Below, piece after piece: positions 39,806 to 51,839 of a stretch of 64,000 nucleotides of DNA. Where the stretch lies: positions 36,759 to 100,758 of the forward strand of contig QNGE01001694.1 in the NCBI GenBank assembly GCA_008508345.1. Direction: 5' to 3'. The stretch's first letter is position 1. The number at the start of each line of letters is the position of its first letter. This stretch comes from Paragonimus westermani (Eukaryota > Platyhelminthes > Trematoda > Plagiorchiida > Troglotrematidae). The notes beneath the pieces were generated by a model, which saw only the letters and a list, made by a program, of their open reading frames with translations, was not told the origin of the DNA and searched no databases. The position numbers were made by a program, and so were the translations under genes.

Positions 39806-40010
39806 GTGACAGCGTTTGCATGTGATAATTTACTCGTGCATGATGTGTGGTCAATGCTACAGTGACCAACACGTTTGTCACATGAACGGCCGGAGTTCAA
39901 ATCCCGGACGCGACAAGAGTATGCACGACTGACAATCCGTAACGATGGTGAAATTCGGGTCTAGCACTCCTTTCCGAAAGAGGCTAACTAGAATGTCTTT
40001 GAAACTGTAA
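39806..40010 (+). repeat. tRNA-derived SINE, family A, copy 4 (opposite orientation)
   Basis: On the plus strand, a box A-like TGGTCAATGCTACAGTGACC is followed by a good B box, GGAGTTCAAATCCCGG (39891-39906). The body ACAAGAGTATGCACGACTGAC then GGGTCTAGCACTCC follows. The body matches copy 3 and the 62.6-kb copy, which extends the family to at least about 200 bp. It forms a convergent or divergent pair with copies 2 and 3. Confidence 0.65.
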
Positions 40011-40220
40011 TAACGATCATCAACTGTGGGTGGTTTTCACGATGTAGTAAGCAATATATTTCTCTGCCACTTACGAATATTCATGTGATTGTTTGAGCGA
40101 GTCAATAGGAAAGGATGCACACACAGACGTGGCAAGATGAACATTGTTCGCTTGGACAGCACATGAATGTGCACTCATGCATGCATATACGCACGAACAT
40201 ACATATTTCAGCGGTTGATC

Positions 40221-40741
40221 CTATGTAGCGAGAAGGCGTCCAATAAAGCACAATCTTTATTGTCCAAATCGCCAGTCCCATGCAACGCGCGCTCATAATT
40301 CCAACCCGCAACACCCCCCGGTTTCCGTTCACACGTCGTGTGCACTTCTGACCGGTTTACGTGTGTGGTCGGCACTTTCTACCGGGGGGTTTCTGCCTGC
40401 CATTCCTCGTCTGTTTGTCCGATTCCGTTGCGCGATGGCTCGTCCGGCTGCTCGTGCTGTCCGCCATCCACCCAATGTTGGACTTGACCGTATTCCAACA
40501 TCGTGCCGAGGTGTTCCTCTAAATGTTGGAAAAACCACGCCTCCGATCTGGCCGTCTGTCATATTTCGCCTGTCCTGCCTCGCCCGTTGGTCCGATCCAG
40601 TCGAGCGATGACTCATCCGGTCACGCACGTTGTTTTTGATTCGATCGCGGCAGGCTTTTGAACGTACCTCTACCCCGTGTTGATGCATTCGGCCGAGCGT
40701 TCGAAAACTCGCACCTCCGACCTGACAATCCACTACACTAT
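40221..40741 (-). mobile_element. Solo LTR, family 1 copy 2 (inverted)
   Basis: The reverse complement of 40225-40737 aligns with the 18.5-kb LTR from TGTAGTGGATTG to CTTCTCGCTAC. It is flanked by direct CTAT at 40221-40224 and 40738-40741, the same four bases as copy 1. The T of one terminal TG appears lost. The AATAAAG signal is intact, but a short deletion before GCGCGCGTTGC removes the TATA box. Minus-strand reading frames over it are shadows shared with copy 1. No internal retroelement sequence flanks it. Confidence 0.75.
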
Positions 40742-42856
40742 GTCCCAATCTAAACGTTGTCGGTTCACTACACCTTCTCAACGTATTATTCGAAACCTGT
40801 ATCAGATTCACAATAGCGTCTGTGTAAATGGTATGAATTAGTGACCATTAGCAACCGTTAACGGCAGTCACATAGAATGTCCGGTTAGTTGCATCACAAA
40901 CTAAGAGCATGATTAAATTGCACAGGCGCACTTTCTACAATCGTCTGTCATGTCGTGATATGATTGCAGATCACATTGGAAATGTTGAAACGAAGTGAAA
41001 ATCTTCATACCTGGGGATTACTGTCATAAATCTCCATTGTAGTTCGCATCATTAATTTGCTCTGTCGCTTTTATCATTATCTTCTCCTCCACAAGAAAAA
41101 AAAATCCCGAATAACCTCTTTATTTTGAGCGCCACAAATTTGTCATTGCTTGTCCTTGTTAAGAACATGAGCGATCTTTTGTTTAAATTAGTCAACGACT
41201 TTCATCAGTTCTTATACTGTGGCATTTCCAGGTCTAATTCGATAACCTTACGGGGCTGTGGGTTACATTAGCCACTGCAAAACGTCTATATAAATAGGCT
41301 AGTCAATCTAGACCGTTAAACATCAATTCTTCCGACAGAAAATGACGTGTGGGAAAAACTACAGTTAGGTAGCGAAAATCACGTCAATGACAGACACTTT
41401 TACGCTCAGAACGGAAACTCTACATCTCGACCATACGGATGTTTCAAATTAAGGTGGACGGCCGTGAACCTTAATCAATTTTGTTTACAAATCTTTTTGC
41501 GTGATGGTATAATGATTGCCTGACCCAGATAGATTTGATTGTTCTGAGTTAAATGAAGATTAAAGTAAACGAATCGTGTGAGTAAAGACTTTCAACCTAT
41601 TCTCACAGCCAAGGGAGAGTTACAAAACATACCAATAACAGATGTCGTTTGAATTTCGTAGTGAAAAGTCTTTATATAAACGAGTTCGCGAATGAACTTC
41701 CAGAGCCAGATAGTTGCTCTTCTGACGGTTAACATTAAACTAGTACCCAGGAGTAACCTCATGAGTATTTCCAACTCAAGTGTCCCATAGCAAAACTTCA
41801 TCATAAAATCACAAAGCTGTGGTTACTACTCAGCTTTAGGTTTCAGTCCACAGATAGAAGAGATACCTGTATTAAACCTAAATTATCCTGAGCTCCATTA
41901 CACGCTCTGTTTTGAGCGTCACACAAATCGAATTCATTGTCAGTTGCATTTTTGTTCAAGCCTTACAACCGGCTTATCATATACATTTTGAGTTGAACTA
42001 TTTTTATGGGTGATACTTCCACTAAGAAACTGATACAAAACACCAACATCCACCAATATTCGTCCACTAACTACACTTGACTGTTTTAGTCATCTTGTAG
42101 CCTGATACTATTTACCCTGGGTTTACACCGAATACACATTCTTTGTATGTGCGTGTGTGTGTGAATCACATGTGGTCTAGCACAAACCGCTTGTAGTATA
42201 AGTGGGACGGCATGCTTCGGCTTGAATCACTGTGACAGGCTGATCCACACTTACATAACACAAGTGTATATGTCTTCCTTTATTTGTACACTCGAAGTTG
42301 GCAAAAAGCGCCTAAAGTGTCAGCTTATGAATTCAATCTGTTGTGACGATGCCAGGTTTCAACGGCGTGTAGTTTCAGATATCACTCAATTCATTCTGTT
42401 CACAGTTGATCTCGCCGCAACTCACTAATTGACTTCGCATTACATTCTATGTACGCATTGAGCCGGATACGTTGACTTATACATAACCTGCGAAAATACT
42501 CTAGAAAGCTTATCATTTCACTGTGGTACTCAGTGGAGTGTGCACACAAGTCTTCTGCTGCCTTTGTGACTCAGTTAGTTCTGATATAAGGACGGCGGTT
42601 AGTGAAATGTTCAAGAAAGCACCACTTGCAACTCGGTCATTTGTGTACAAGGTGCGTGTACAAACGATGCAGAAATTTTCTACTTCATCATACAATTTAT
42701 ATGAGGCACAGCTCTGTCTCCTCTGTATTCCCGATTATACTTTTTTACCCGGAAGTTGTTTTGCTATTGAGCGATGTGATGATGTTAAAGGTGTCAGTGC
42801 TTTGAGTCACTCAGGTTGACTGCTCTCACCGGTCTAGTTTAACACTCCTCTGGTAG

Positions 42857-42901
<45 letters not shown>

Positions 42902-44549
42902 CGAACTGACCTCCAACCATAAGCCACTACATCCGACAGTTGTTGTGTTCGGGGGCAAAACAAACGTGGACAGTTACATATGGTTGAAATTGGTTTCGTT
43001 TCTTTCTATGTGATCAACAAGGAGAGGAACTGTCCAGGAAGCCGGTATTCACAGTTTGCTGCACTCCTATTGCAGAAATATCTGTTGGTTTTACTTGCTT
43101 GTTTTCGCGAGAGCCGAGCGTTAAGATCATGCTCGTGCTCACCGTGGTATGCTCGCATACTTGCAACTTACTGTCAACCGTGTTCATTGATGACTGTTAT
43201 GTTACGGTCGGGCATTCTTGTCGGCTAAAAACATTCATCTGACTGCCGGGTTGCACTCTAGCTGTCTTACAGTGTACATTTACAGGTGGTCAAGCAGAAT
43301 TAAAAACTGACTGTACAGAGTTGCTTGTGTAATGCTCGCATCGATAAGACTGCTGTGTCAACCTTGTACAAAATGGTCTAGATAAATGCAGGCGCACTTC
43401 ATTAGGACGTCAATGATAACTAAACTAATGGATATCACGCAGAAGCTACGATAATAAAAGAATCTGACTCACAGAAGGTGTTCACTGGTATCGAAAATGA
43501 CCACCACAACACTTCAACTTACCAGTGCCTGAGAAGAGACGATGTGGTGTGGTTATCTTGGACTAGTGAAGCACGATCGAAGATGCCAGAATATTTATAG
43601 TACGACAGAGGTGAAAAAATTAGGGGAAAGATTCGTGCAGTGTTGCCAAGCCACTGAGTTAACAGGGTGAAGAGCAGACGTGAGTGCACAAACTCTGTAT
43701 CGTGTTGCTAGGTCACTTTGTTCAGTTAGTACGACATGCGAAGAATAACGCAAAAGTCTTGTTGTACAAAAGTGAAGTGCCGGTAGTTATTGGAACTAAG
43801 GAGCACGTTACAATCTGAGAGTGGTAAACGTCACCTGTTCCTGACTTGACAAAGAAAAAAAATGGGAAATCATGGTATTTTGAAGCTTATCAAATGACGG
43901 CGAGGTTCAGCATGACAGCTTATCTTTGTCTATCAAGTGGGGCACTTGTGCATTCACAGTGCGCCCCTGAAGTATGAATCCAGCAACAAAATCCGGAGTT
44001 TGAATCACAGAACTTATGGTGTCACTATTCCCAGCTAGGGTGTGTGAGACACCGGTCACGTACCCACAGGTTTTGTATTAAATTCGTTGGTGATACCCAC
44101 CATATGTTCACCATAGGCCTCAAATAAAAACTAGTTCAATACGCTGTTTACTTGTCGAGTTACCGGCACGTCGTTCTCTTATTCGTGTCCCAGGAGTGAA
44201 ACCTGGTTCCGGCATGGTAACTCGTCCAAACCAGGACGCGCGCGGCTACTGCCTGACAAAGTGAATTGAGAAAGTGTGAACTAACATAAGAAAAGTCAGA
44301 CAGACAGGTGAACGTAGACAACAAGCTAAGTCACCCTAAGGTCCACAAGTCCGATGTGCCTTCCACGAAATGAAAGTATCGATTCCAAACCGTCATCAGT
44401 CGTTTACACGTACAATCTGCGCAGTTAATTTTCGATCAATTTTATTAATCTGTAAATGTGCCTCGTTGCTGAGTAAGACATTTCACTGTTTAGCGTTTCG
44501 TAAGAAAATTATCTTTAGGGGAATACCGTATTTTTACCTCGTCTGTTCG
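40742..44549. other. No recognised feature except a (TA)n tract
   Basis: Short ORFs only, with none showing a motif. A (TA)n microsatellite lies at 42859-42896. The stretch 43.9-44.25 kb has faintly tRNA-arm-like pieces (for example CCAGGAGTGAAACCTGG), but no complete cloverleaf. Confidence 0.45.
42859..42896. repeat. (TA)19 microsatellite
   Basis: An uninterrupted TA dinucleotide run. Confidence 0.95.
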
Positions 44550-45000
44550 CAGTCACTGATACATGCTTGTCATCAATTCAGTGTTGCCTCTCAAGTCCTG
44601 AATCGTGGGTGGAGCGTCAGGTGTTATCGTTCGTGTACCACGGTGGCCAAAACGATGGAACGATGGAACGAACGACCGGCCTAGAAATGTGCGTACACAG
44701 CCCACACACATCCGTAGCTGTGGTTTCAGCGATGTGTTCCCCCCGCCCTTCACCCACCCGACTCGGTTAGCGGGCCTGTTCGCTGGTCTGGCCCTGGCGT
44801 CGGACAAGCTCAGATCATCCGTACTAATTGGGGCAAGCCCTTTGGTTCGGGCTCTGGACTTTTTTCGGGTCCCATGTATCTGGGACGTGTTGTTGTTTCG
44901 TTTGTTCCAAGGCCTTGTAACACGCTGACGTTGCACCAGATGCCTTTGTCTTGACAGCCGCATTTTGGTCACCATCGTATTAGCACACAATGACTAGGTT
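44550..45000. other. GC- and CpG-rich block, unclassified
   Basis: This block is visibly richer in G and C than the DNA on either side and is open in two frames: minus 44553-44990 (145 codons) and plus 44605-44928 (107 codons). It includes a short GATGGAAC tandem and a run of proline/arginine-type codons. The look is like family 1 LTR DNA, but I find no shared sequence, TG...CA ends with TSD, TATA or poly(A) signal. It could be an unrecognised repeat, a CpG-island-like promoter or first exon, or chance. No function is assigned. Confidence 0.35.
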
Positions 45001-47289
45001 GGTGCTTGCCAGCCTTCTAAAACAATTTTTCTACCGATCGGTTAAACGACACGAGATCCGTTCTCACTCGCCAACCTTACAATCAGCGCGTCCGATCAGA
45101 AGTCTCAGGTGTTTAGCGTGTCACGGCAGTTTGTCATGACTAATGGCTCAAAGCGAGACCCAATGCCGGACACAGTTCATGCAGTTATGGGCCATCAAGT
45201 CGCATCTATCAGATATCCCAATCGTTTCGTCAAAATTGATGTTCATAAGATCGATGGTTTGTTAGATAAGAATCCGTCTAACTATTTCGTATTTCAGTTC
45301 GTTTGACATGAAAAAATTAATGTTGTTTTGGCCTGAGATTAATTGTTCCCTCCAAACCCACGTGACAATAAAAATCTCTCATTCCAGTGCAATCGTGTGA
45401 ATATAATTTCTAATATTGTATAGCAAAAAGGGTAGTAAGGATCACAAATTCGCATTAAAGTGTACCTGGTTCACTAAATGATTAAGCTATTCTGACCTGC
45501 ACAATTTTTTCCCATATGTTATCATGTTATTCCAATAGGTAATGATGTTAAGCTGCTTACCAGTTTTCATAATACCGGGATGGATTGAAATCAGTTATTT
45601 TTTTCTTCCCAGCAAGACCGGTGTATTTCACTAACAACACATTGGGCCTGAGTTACGTGAACCAACACGGGTTATTCGCCGCACATGCCGTAATCATATA
45701 GATCAAACATACTAGATAGATTGGTCTTTTTCGTCGCTTGCACACAGAATGACAGCAACTTTTGCGATGTATTTGTTTGGCTTCATCAGAAAGACACGAA
45801 ACCATAAAGATTGAAAAGCACATGTTTACTACTCCAACTTTAGATTTTCAGCCTTCTGTTAAATGTTCACAGGACTCTCATTCTAAGCGGAATCACCATA
45901 ATTGATTAGACTTTACCTGGTCAAGCTAACCCACTTTTAACGATGCTGATCGATAAAGTGATCGATTTTATCGGAATCTTGGTGAAAATCACTAATTTTG
46001 TACAAATGCATTGATTACGATCGTACAAGGGTAAACGCAATCGGTCGACGTTGAAAACCTAGGTTTGTCGAGACATAACTCCCAAAAAGTATGCTGTTGT
46101 TTTTGTAAACTGAATGTTTTATCGGATGTTTACCATTGAAATTTTCCCAGTGTTTAAAACGGGTTGACCACCATTAATCTGGTTTCCATGGTATTAATAA
46201 ATAAATACGATAAATACGATAATCGGTTTTGTTACGTGACAGTGTTGACTCGTAATAATTTGAATGAGCATGTTAGTGTGTCAAAGAAATAGACCACTCG
46301 GGTAGTATCTTTTAGTTAATAGATATCAGTGTTTCCATGGGATTGTTTCTCATTGCCTGTTTACTGTCAGTGGCAGTTCGAGCCACAGTAGAAATGGATA
46401 TTCTGGTGTGCATTTGATTAAACAGTAGATCAGAGTGCGAATTAATAGTTCCGAAAGGCAACACTAAAATTCTTGTTTGAAGACCCTACCTGTTGCAACT
46501 TTGTCGGCACAGAATTCCACAATCTTGTTTGTAAATGTATAAGATGATTCCCATTGTTCTTAAACTTTCATTTTCGTAAACCAGAAGTGGTAATTACGTT
46601 GTGAGTAACTGTGGCAAGAATCGCGGATCGATAACAGTGTTGGCTGGGTTCATGTTTGAGGCCCGTTAGGTTGAGTAATATCAACAGCCACTGTTTGTGT
46701 AAAGTTACGTGTTACTGATATGTGGAGCGCTCCGAAGCAGTAACACAAGTGTACTCACACGTATAAACCAAAAAGACAGCTGATCGTCTTTCTTATACAA
46801 ATATCGGGAAATTCTTCTCCGAATGTCAAAATACGTGATACTGAAATAGTTTGAAGAATGTACTGTCAAAGTTCCTTTTCTCATCTTTTCTTCCACAATC
46901 AGTTGAACATGAAAATGGACTCATTGATTGTTGTTTACTGACAGCAAAATGACCAAACGGCAAATGCAGTTGCAATCATGTTTATACAGACCGAATAATT
47001 CGATAAACACCTTATTAGATGAGGGCAGGTCCCAAAAAATGGTTAAAAATGTAGGTGACGACACTACTTCTAATCACTCAATTAGCCCGCCAAACCTGAC
47101 GCCGTCTTTTTTCAAGAACACTTTAATAACAGATGACCAATCTGACCCAGTTAGCCTACTCACATTATTGTGAGTGATCGGAGCCAACCGTTACTGGCCT
47201 TCATTTAAACCGTCCTGATCCAAACTCATAAACCTATGTTGCGTGCACAAGATGGCTGAAGCAACCGAATGAGTCTTTAAGCTCAGTCT
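45001..47289. other. No recognised feature
   Basis: AT-rich DNA with short ORFs. A minor AAATACGAT duplication lies near 46.2 kb. Confidence 0.45.
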
Positions 47290-47666
47290 GTTTCTATTTT
47301 TACAGTGCACATGATCGTTATGTTCTACCCCGTCACAACGAGGCGGGACCCTGAGGCGGTGTGACGGCTTGCGCATCTCGATGACCTTTTGGGCTAAACT
47401 GCACGGTGTGGTGACCACACCGACAGTCACTCATACCAGGCAGGCCAATGTGTGAAGGTCTGAAAAGCTACAGTCTCCTGGTCTTCCATTTTGGGGTGTG
47501 GAAGAAGGTTGGCATCTTTGCCGAAAAATGCACCACTTCTGGAGTTCTGTCGGCCACCCGCTGCCTTGCCGTACAGGCTTTTGAACCATAGGTTTTGGTT
47601 GAGAACCCTACTCGTTCTTCTATCTAGGTCTGGGCTCCCTGGCGGTACCACAGCCTACGTACAAAC
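47290..47666 (+). other. 5' leader of RTE-like element
   Basis: Sequence leading into the endonuclease frame. The block around 47555-47610 (GCTGCCTTGCCGTACAGG..., then TTTTGAACCATAGG) matches the minus-strand copy at about 32.30-32.38 kb, so it belongs to the element rather than to unique DNA. The true 5' end of the element is not resolved. Confidence 0.5.
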
Positions 47667-48595
47667 ATGAATAATCACAACATAATAAATTCCACACCAC
47701 ATCCGCCGTCTCGCAGTTTATTCCAGGTCGCCCTATCAGCTGCATACAACAGGATGCATAGGCGAAAACTTTCTGCTGCCCACCCCTCTCAGACTGTCCT
47801 ATCAGATTTGGTTCTCAGGCCCCTTCCAATCCCAACTTTCGGGAATTACTCCGCAGGTCCCACAATGGATATGGCTAATCATAGTAACACTGTGCCGGTA
47901 AGTCCTATCTCTTACAACTCAGTTTCAGATCTCCCTTGTCCCTTGCTCAGGCCTAGAATGCGAGTTAACATGGATGCCTCCAACGTTCGCACGTTAAAAC
48001 GAGTAGATCAGCAGGCCGCTGTCGCACGAACGTCACTCTCGTTGAATGTCGATGTCTATTATGTTTTGGAGACCAGAATCTAGAACAGTAGTCAACGTAC
48101 GGAAATAACAAGAGCACCCGCAGTATACCGGATGCTAGTTACACACTTCAGATGAATCTATGGCCGCTGTTACGGGTTATGGTGGGGTAGGTATATATCC
48201 CAACAGGACGGCCGCGGCGACATTAGTGGATTGGAGTCCTGTTAACAGTAGACTTTGTACCATCCACCTGGCAAGTTCTGTCAATGTCAGATCTAGAGGC
48301 AAGACATCCAGAGAAGTCTTCTCATTGTATCCGCTTACACCCATACTGACTATGGTGACACCAGCGTTTAGGTCGCTGTTGATTCCGGCCACAATCAACG
48401 AAATCCATGTTAGGATCACTACAAATGAAAGTGAGAGTTAGGTGGCAGGAGTTCCGCTTTGAGGCTCGAAACACCGATCCCTTACACCCAGCTCAGCTAC
48501 GGTAACACCCATTCACCCAGTCATGGTGAGGGCTGTGCACAACTCCAATCTCAACTACTCATATACCTATAATTATTCGTCTATCGTACCGCAGG

Positions 48596-48645
<50 letters not shown>

Positions 48646-49300
48646 NTATATATATATATATTCCTATGCATTGATGGAATTAAATTCTGGCCGAACATTT
48701 CTTACATTATTACCCGTGACCCATTCTGTATCGAGACTGCGAACTCTCACTTGAACTCTCCTTCGTCTATTTTGTACCGCATCACTGGATTATTTACGCT
48801 ATCGCGTTGTTGGTTGATATTTGTTGACGGATAAATTCCGTGCTCGGAGTTCACTTGGTTGTAAGTTGTATAATTTGCTAACCGTTGCTTATTTGTTTAC
48901 AGAACCAGTTCTGTCCCGATAGACTGCGAATTGACGTGAATCCTGACAGTTTCTACAGACGCCTTTTGTTCGGATCTGGCCGCTCTTCTTCGGTCGACAA
49001 GTGGCTCTGATGTGGTCGTTCTGGCCGGAGATATAAATGCAAGGTCGGCCTCCTTGGTGAGGCTGAATCTCGTCTAGGTAACAAGTTTGGGAAAAGCATC
49101 ACACCGTTCAGATAATAGCGGGCGATTGTTGCAGTTGTGCGCTCAGCACAAACTATTTTTCGCCAGCATTAAGTTTAGGCATCGCGCAGGTCACTGCTAT
49201 ACTTGGCGCCCGCCTTCTTCGAATCAGGCCTGATCTCAGATTACCCACCTAACCATTAGCTATAGACGGCGGGGTTCCATTCAATACTGTCGTTCTTATT
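47667..49300 (+). pseudogene. RTE-like APE endonuclease domain (broken)
   Basis: The frame from 47667 has a proline/serine-rich lead, then NVRTLKRVDQQAAVA and VDVYYVLETRI (about 48050-48080), which matches the APE-endonuclease catalytic glutamate motif. After a stop and frame change come GYGGVGIYPNRTAAA and DWSPVNSRLCTIHLA (48.17-48.27 kb). Foreign sequence with a (TA)n tract interrupts at about 48.44-48.89 kb. Homology resumes with VVLAGDINARSA (GDINA, 49027-49041), LCAQHKLFFASIKFR and ISYRRRGS, then runs into 973 N. The order matches the nicking endonuclease of RTE/CR1-type LINEs, which makes the target-primed break. Several shifts and the insertion make it non-functional. Confidence 0.75.
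48440..48890. repeat. Insertion with (TA)n tract inside the endonuclease domain
   Basis: Endonuclease homology stops near 48.43 kb and resumes near 48.90 kb. The intervening ~450 bp shows no family motif. It contains (TA)n from 48599 to 48660, with a single N at 48646. It may be a small non-autonomous insertion, or decayed element sequence expanded by slippage. Confidence 0.5.
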
Positions 49301-50273
49301 NNNNNNNNNNNNNNNNNNNNNNNNNNNNNNNNNNNNNNNNNNNNNNNNNNNNNNNNNNNNNNNNNNNNNNNNNNNNNNNNNNNNNNNNNNNNNNNNNNNN
49401 NNNNNNNNNNNNNNNNNNNNNNNNNNNNNNNNNNNNNNNNNNNNNNNNNNNNNNNNNNNNNNNNNNNNNNNNNNNNNNNNNNNNNNNNNNNNNNNNNNNN
49501 NNNNNNNNNNNNNNNNNNNNNNNNNNNNNNNNNNNNNNNNNNNNNNNNNNNNNNNNNNNNNNNNNNNNNNNNNNNNNNNNNNNNNNNNNNNNNNNNNNNN
49601 NNNNNNNNNNNNNNNNNNNNNNNNNNNNNNNNNNNNNNNNNNNNNNNNNNNNNNNNNNNNNNNNNNNNNNNNNNNNNNNNNNNNNNNNNNNNNNNNNNNN
49701 NNNNNNNNNNNNNNNNNNNNNNNNNNNNNNNNNNNNNNNNNNNNNNNNNNNNNNNNNNNNNNNNNNNNNNNNNNNNNNNNNNNNNNNNNNNNNNNNNNNN
49801 NNNNNNNNNNNNNNNNNNNNNNNNNNNNNNNNNNNNNNNNNNNNNNNNNNNNNNNNNNNNNNNNNNNNNNNNNNNNNNNNNNNNNNNNNNNNNNNNNNNN
49901 NNNNNNNNNNNNNNNNNNNNNNNNNNNNNNNNNNNNNNNNNNNNNNNNNNNNNNNNNNNNNNNNNNNNNNNNNNNNNNNNNNNNNNNNNNNNNNNNNNNN
50001 NNNNNNNNNNNNNNNNNNNNNNNNNNNNNNNNNNNNNNNNNNNNNNNNNNNNNNNNNNNNNNNNNNNNNNNNNNNNNNNNNNNNNNNNNNNNNNNNNNNN
50101 NNNNNNNNNNNNNNNNNNNNNNNNNNNNNNNNNNNNNNNNNNNNNNNNNNNNNNNNNNNNNNNNNNNNNNNNNNNNNNNNNNNNNNNNNNNNNNNNNNNN
50201 NNNNNNNNNNNNNNNNNNNNNNNNNNNNNNNNNNNNNNNNNNNNNNNNNNNNNNNNNNNNNNNNNNNNNNNNN
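49301..50273. other. Assembly gap (973 N)
   Basis: The gap separates the plus-strand endonuclease segment from an inverted RT fragment. The missing sequence probably contains the junction between the two orientations. Confidence 0.99.
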
Positions 50274-50650
50274 CCGCTTTCTAACCTCCTCGTTACTTAC
50301 ACGCTGGTGCCACCCGATACGAGCGACTGAACGCAGACATCGGTGGTCGAATACTTGAAGACGGTTCACGAGGTCATCTGGACCAGCAGCCTTACTACGC
50401 TTGAGAGCCGCAATGCAATTGCGGACCTCAGTCTCAGTGGGTAGTTCTAAGTTTACCGACCATGGCACTACATTAAAAGTTTGTGACGGCAACGCGGTAG
50501 AAGCAGTAGGCCAGTTAAATTGACCTTCAAAGTGTTCCACCCATCACTCTAACCTTCTGGACTTAGTATAAATGAGTGTGCCATCTGTCTCGCTGATAGC
50601 TTCACTGACAGACGGTAGCCTGGGACCAGTGGCACGGATAAGCTTAAACA
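50274..50650 (-). pseudogene. RTE-like RT fragment, minus strand, internally deleted
   Basis: The minus strand reads LIRATGPRLPSVSEAI and DGTLIYTKSRRLE, stop, then EHFEGQFNWPTAS and ALKRSKAAGPDDL, the region leading into RT. It then jumps directly to NRLQVFDHRCLRSVARIGW and EEVRKR, which in full-length relatives lie several hundred residues later. The catalytic FADD-containing core is therefore cleanly deleted. The 50277-50580 part is a near-inverted copy of 50650-50860, in the plus-strand fragment beside it. Confidence 0.7.
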
Positions 50651-51560
50651 CACACATTTATAATAAGTCCAGAAGTTCGGAGCGGTGGTCGGAATACTTT
50701 GAAGGTCACTTCAGCTGCCTCCTGCTTTTATTATGTTGCCGCCACAAACATGTAGTGTAGAACCCTGGTCGGTAGAGTTGGGGTCTCCCATTGAGACTGA
50801 GGCCAGCAATTGCGTCTCGGCTCCCAAACGTAATAACACTGCTGGTCCACATGATCTCATTTCGACACTTTTTCAGAGAAGGTGAGGATGCGTTAGTAGA
50901 AGCCTTGACTCAGCTATTTCAACTTGTGTGGACGACGGAGACCATCCCTCCATGTTGGGGTCACTCGATAATAGTTTCCATATTCCAAAAGTGAATTCGA
51001 TGATCCTGTGGATTGCTGTGATAACATAGATTTGAAATATTAGACAATGAAGCTATGGAGGTTGCTGATCGATTTTAATACTTTGGACGGTGCACCGGCC
51101 ATAGTGGAGGTGGTGGAGTAAAACAGAAGTGCATACCTCCAAGGCTACAGCAGTGTTAGCCAATGTTAGGCTATGACGACAGAGAGGTATTGCTCCGAAG
51201 CTTAAAGGTTAGGAGGTGGGTATTTGGCACTGACTGCCAAACGAGTTCTTTTGTCCAGTCCTTACATTTCCACAGATTTAGATGGTTAAGTCATGTATTA
51301 CGGATGTCAACTAGTTGCCCACCACACCGAGCACTCTTTGCCGACGCTACGGTCATTTGGCGTAAGGTGCGAGTTGGACAGATGATCAATTGACGTAGAG
51401 ATGAAGTCATTCACGAACAGGTTAACCACTGTAGATCGGGTTCTTCTCCCGGGCTGGTGCCCTCGTAATTCACAGAGTCGGTGGCTTGCGACATCAGGTG
51501 AGATGGCGGCTAACCGAGCTCAGTGGCGTGAGTGTTGTTGTTGTTTGTCCAACTTGACTG
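50650..51560 (+). pseudogene. RTE-like RT fragment, plus strand, C-terminal part
   Basis: The plus strand reads SRSSERWSEYFEGHFS and EGEDALVEALTQLFQ, then WTTETIPPCWGHSIIVSI (50.94-50.99 kb). It skips the RT core to EVADRF.YFG and continues to LKVRRWVFGTDCQTSS. FRWLSHVLRMST and LLPGWCPRNSQSRW with NRAQWRECC follow near the end. These are the start and the C-terminal domain of the same LINE family as the minus-strand fragment. Two internal losses and several stops are evident. It may be the 3' half of the element whose endonuclease lies at 47.7-49.3 kb, since strand and order agree. The gap prevents proof. Confidence 0.7.
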
Positions 51561-51839
51561 TGAGGCGAGTGCATTTAGTAACACGGGGCAGTGAAAGCCG
51601 TGGTGAAGCTCTCTTTCTGATGACGCCTTACTTTCACTTACAGCGTCATTGTTTGTTTGCAAGGTGTAAGCAACTTGATGTGCGTTTGAATACAGACGTA
51701 GCTAGTTTTTAGTGATCAGGCCCATTCGTGGCCCATTCATGTTTTTTCTCCTCTCCTTCTACATACAGCTTGTGTTATTTATTCCTTAAAGTTGTATGAC
51801 AGTAAGGCATCAGTGTGTACCACGGATGTATTGCTGTCT

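Noticed and set aside
49296..50540. A 414-codon minus-strand ORF
   Set aside because: All but its first ~90 codons are N. Only the RT fragment at 50274-50540 is real sequence.
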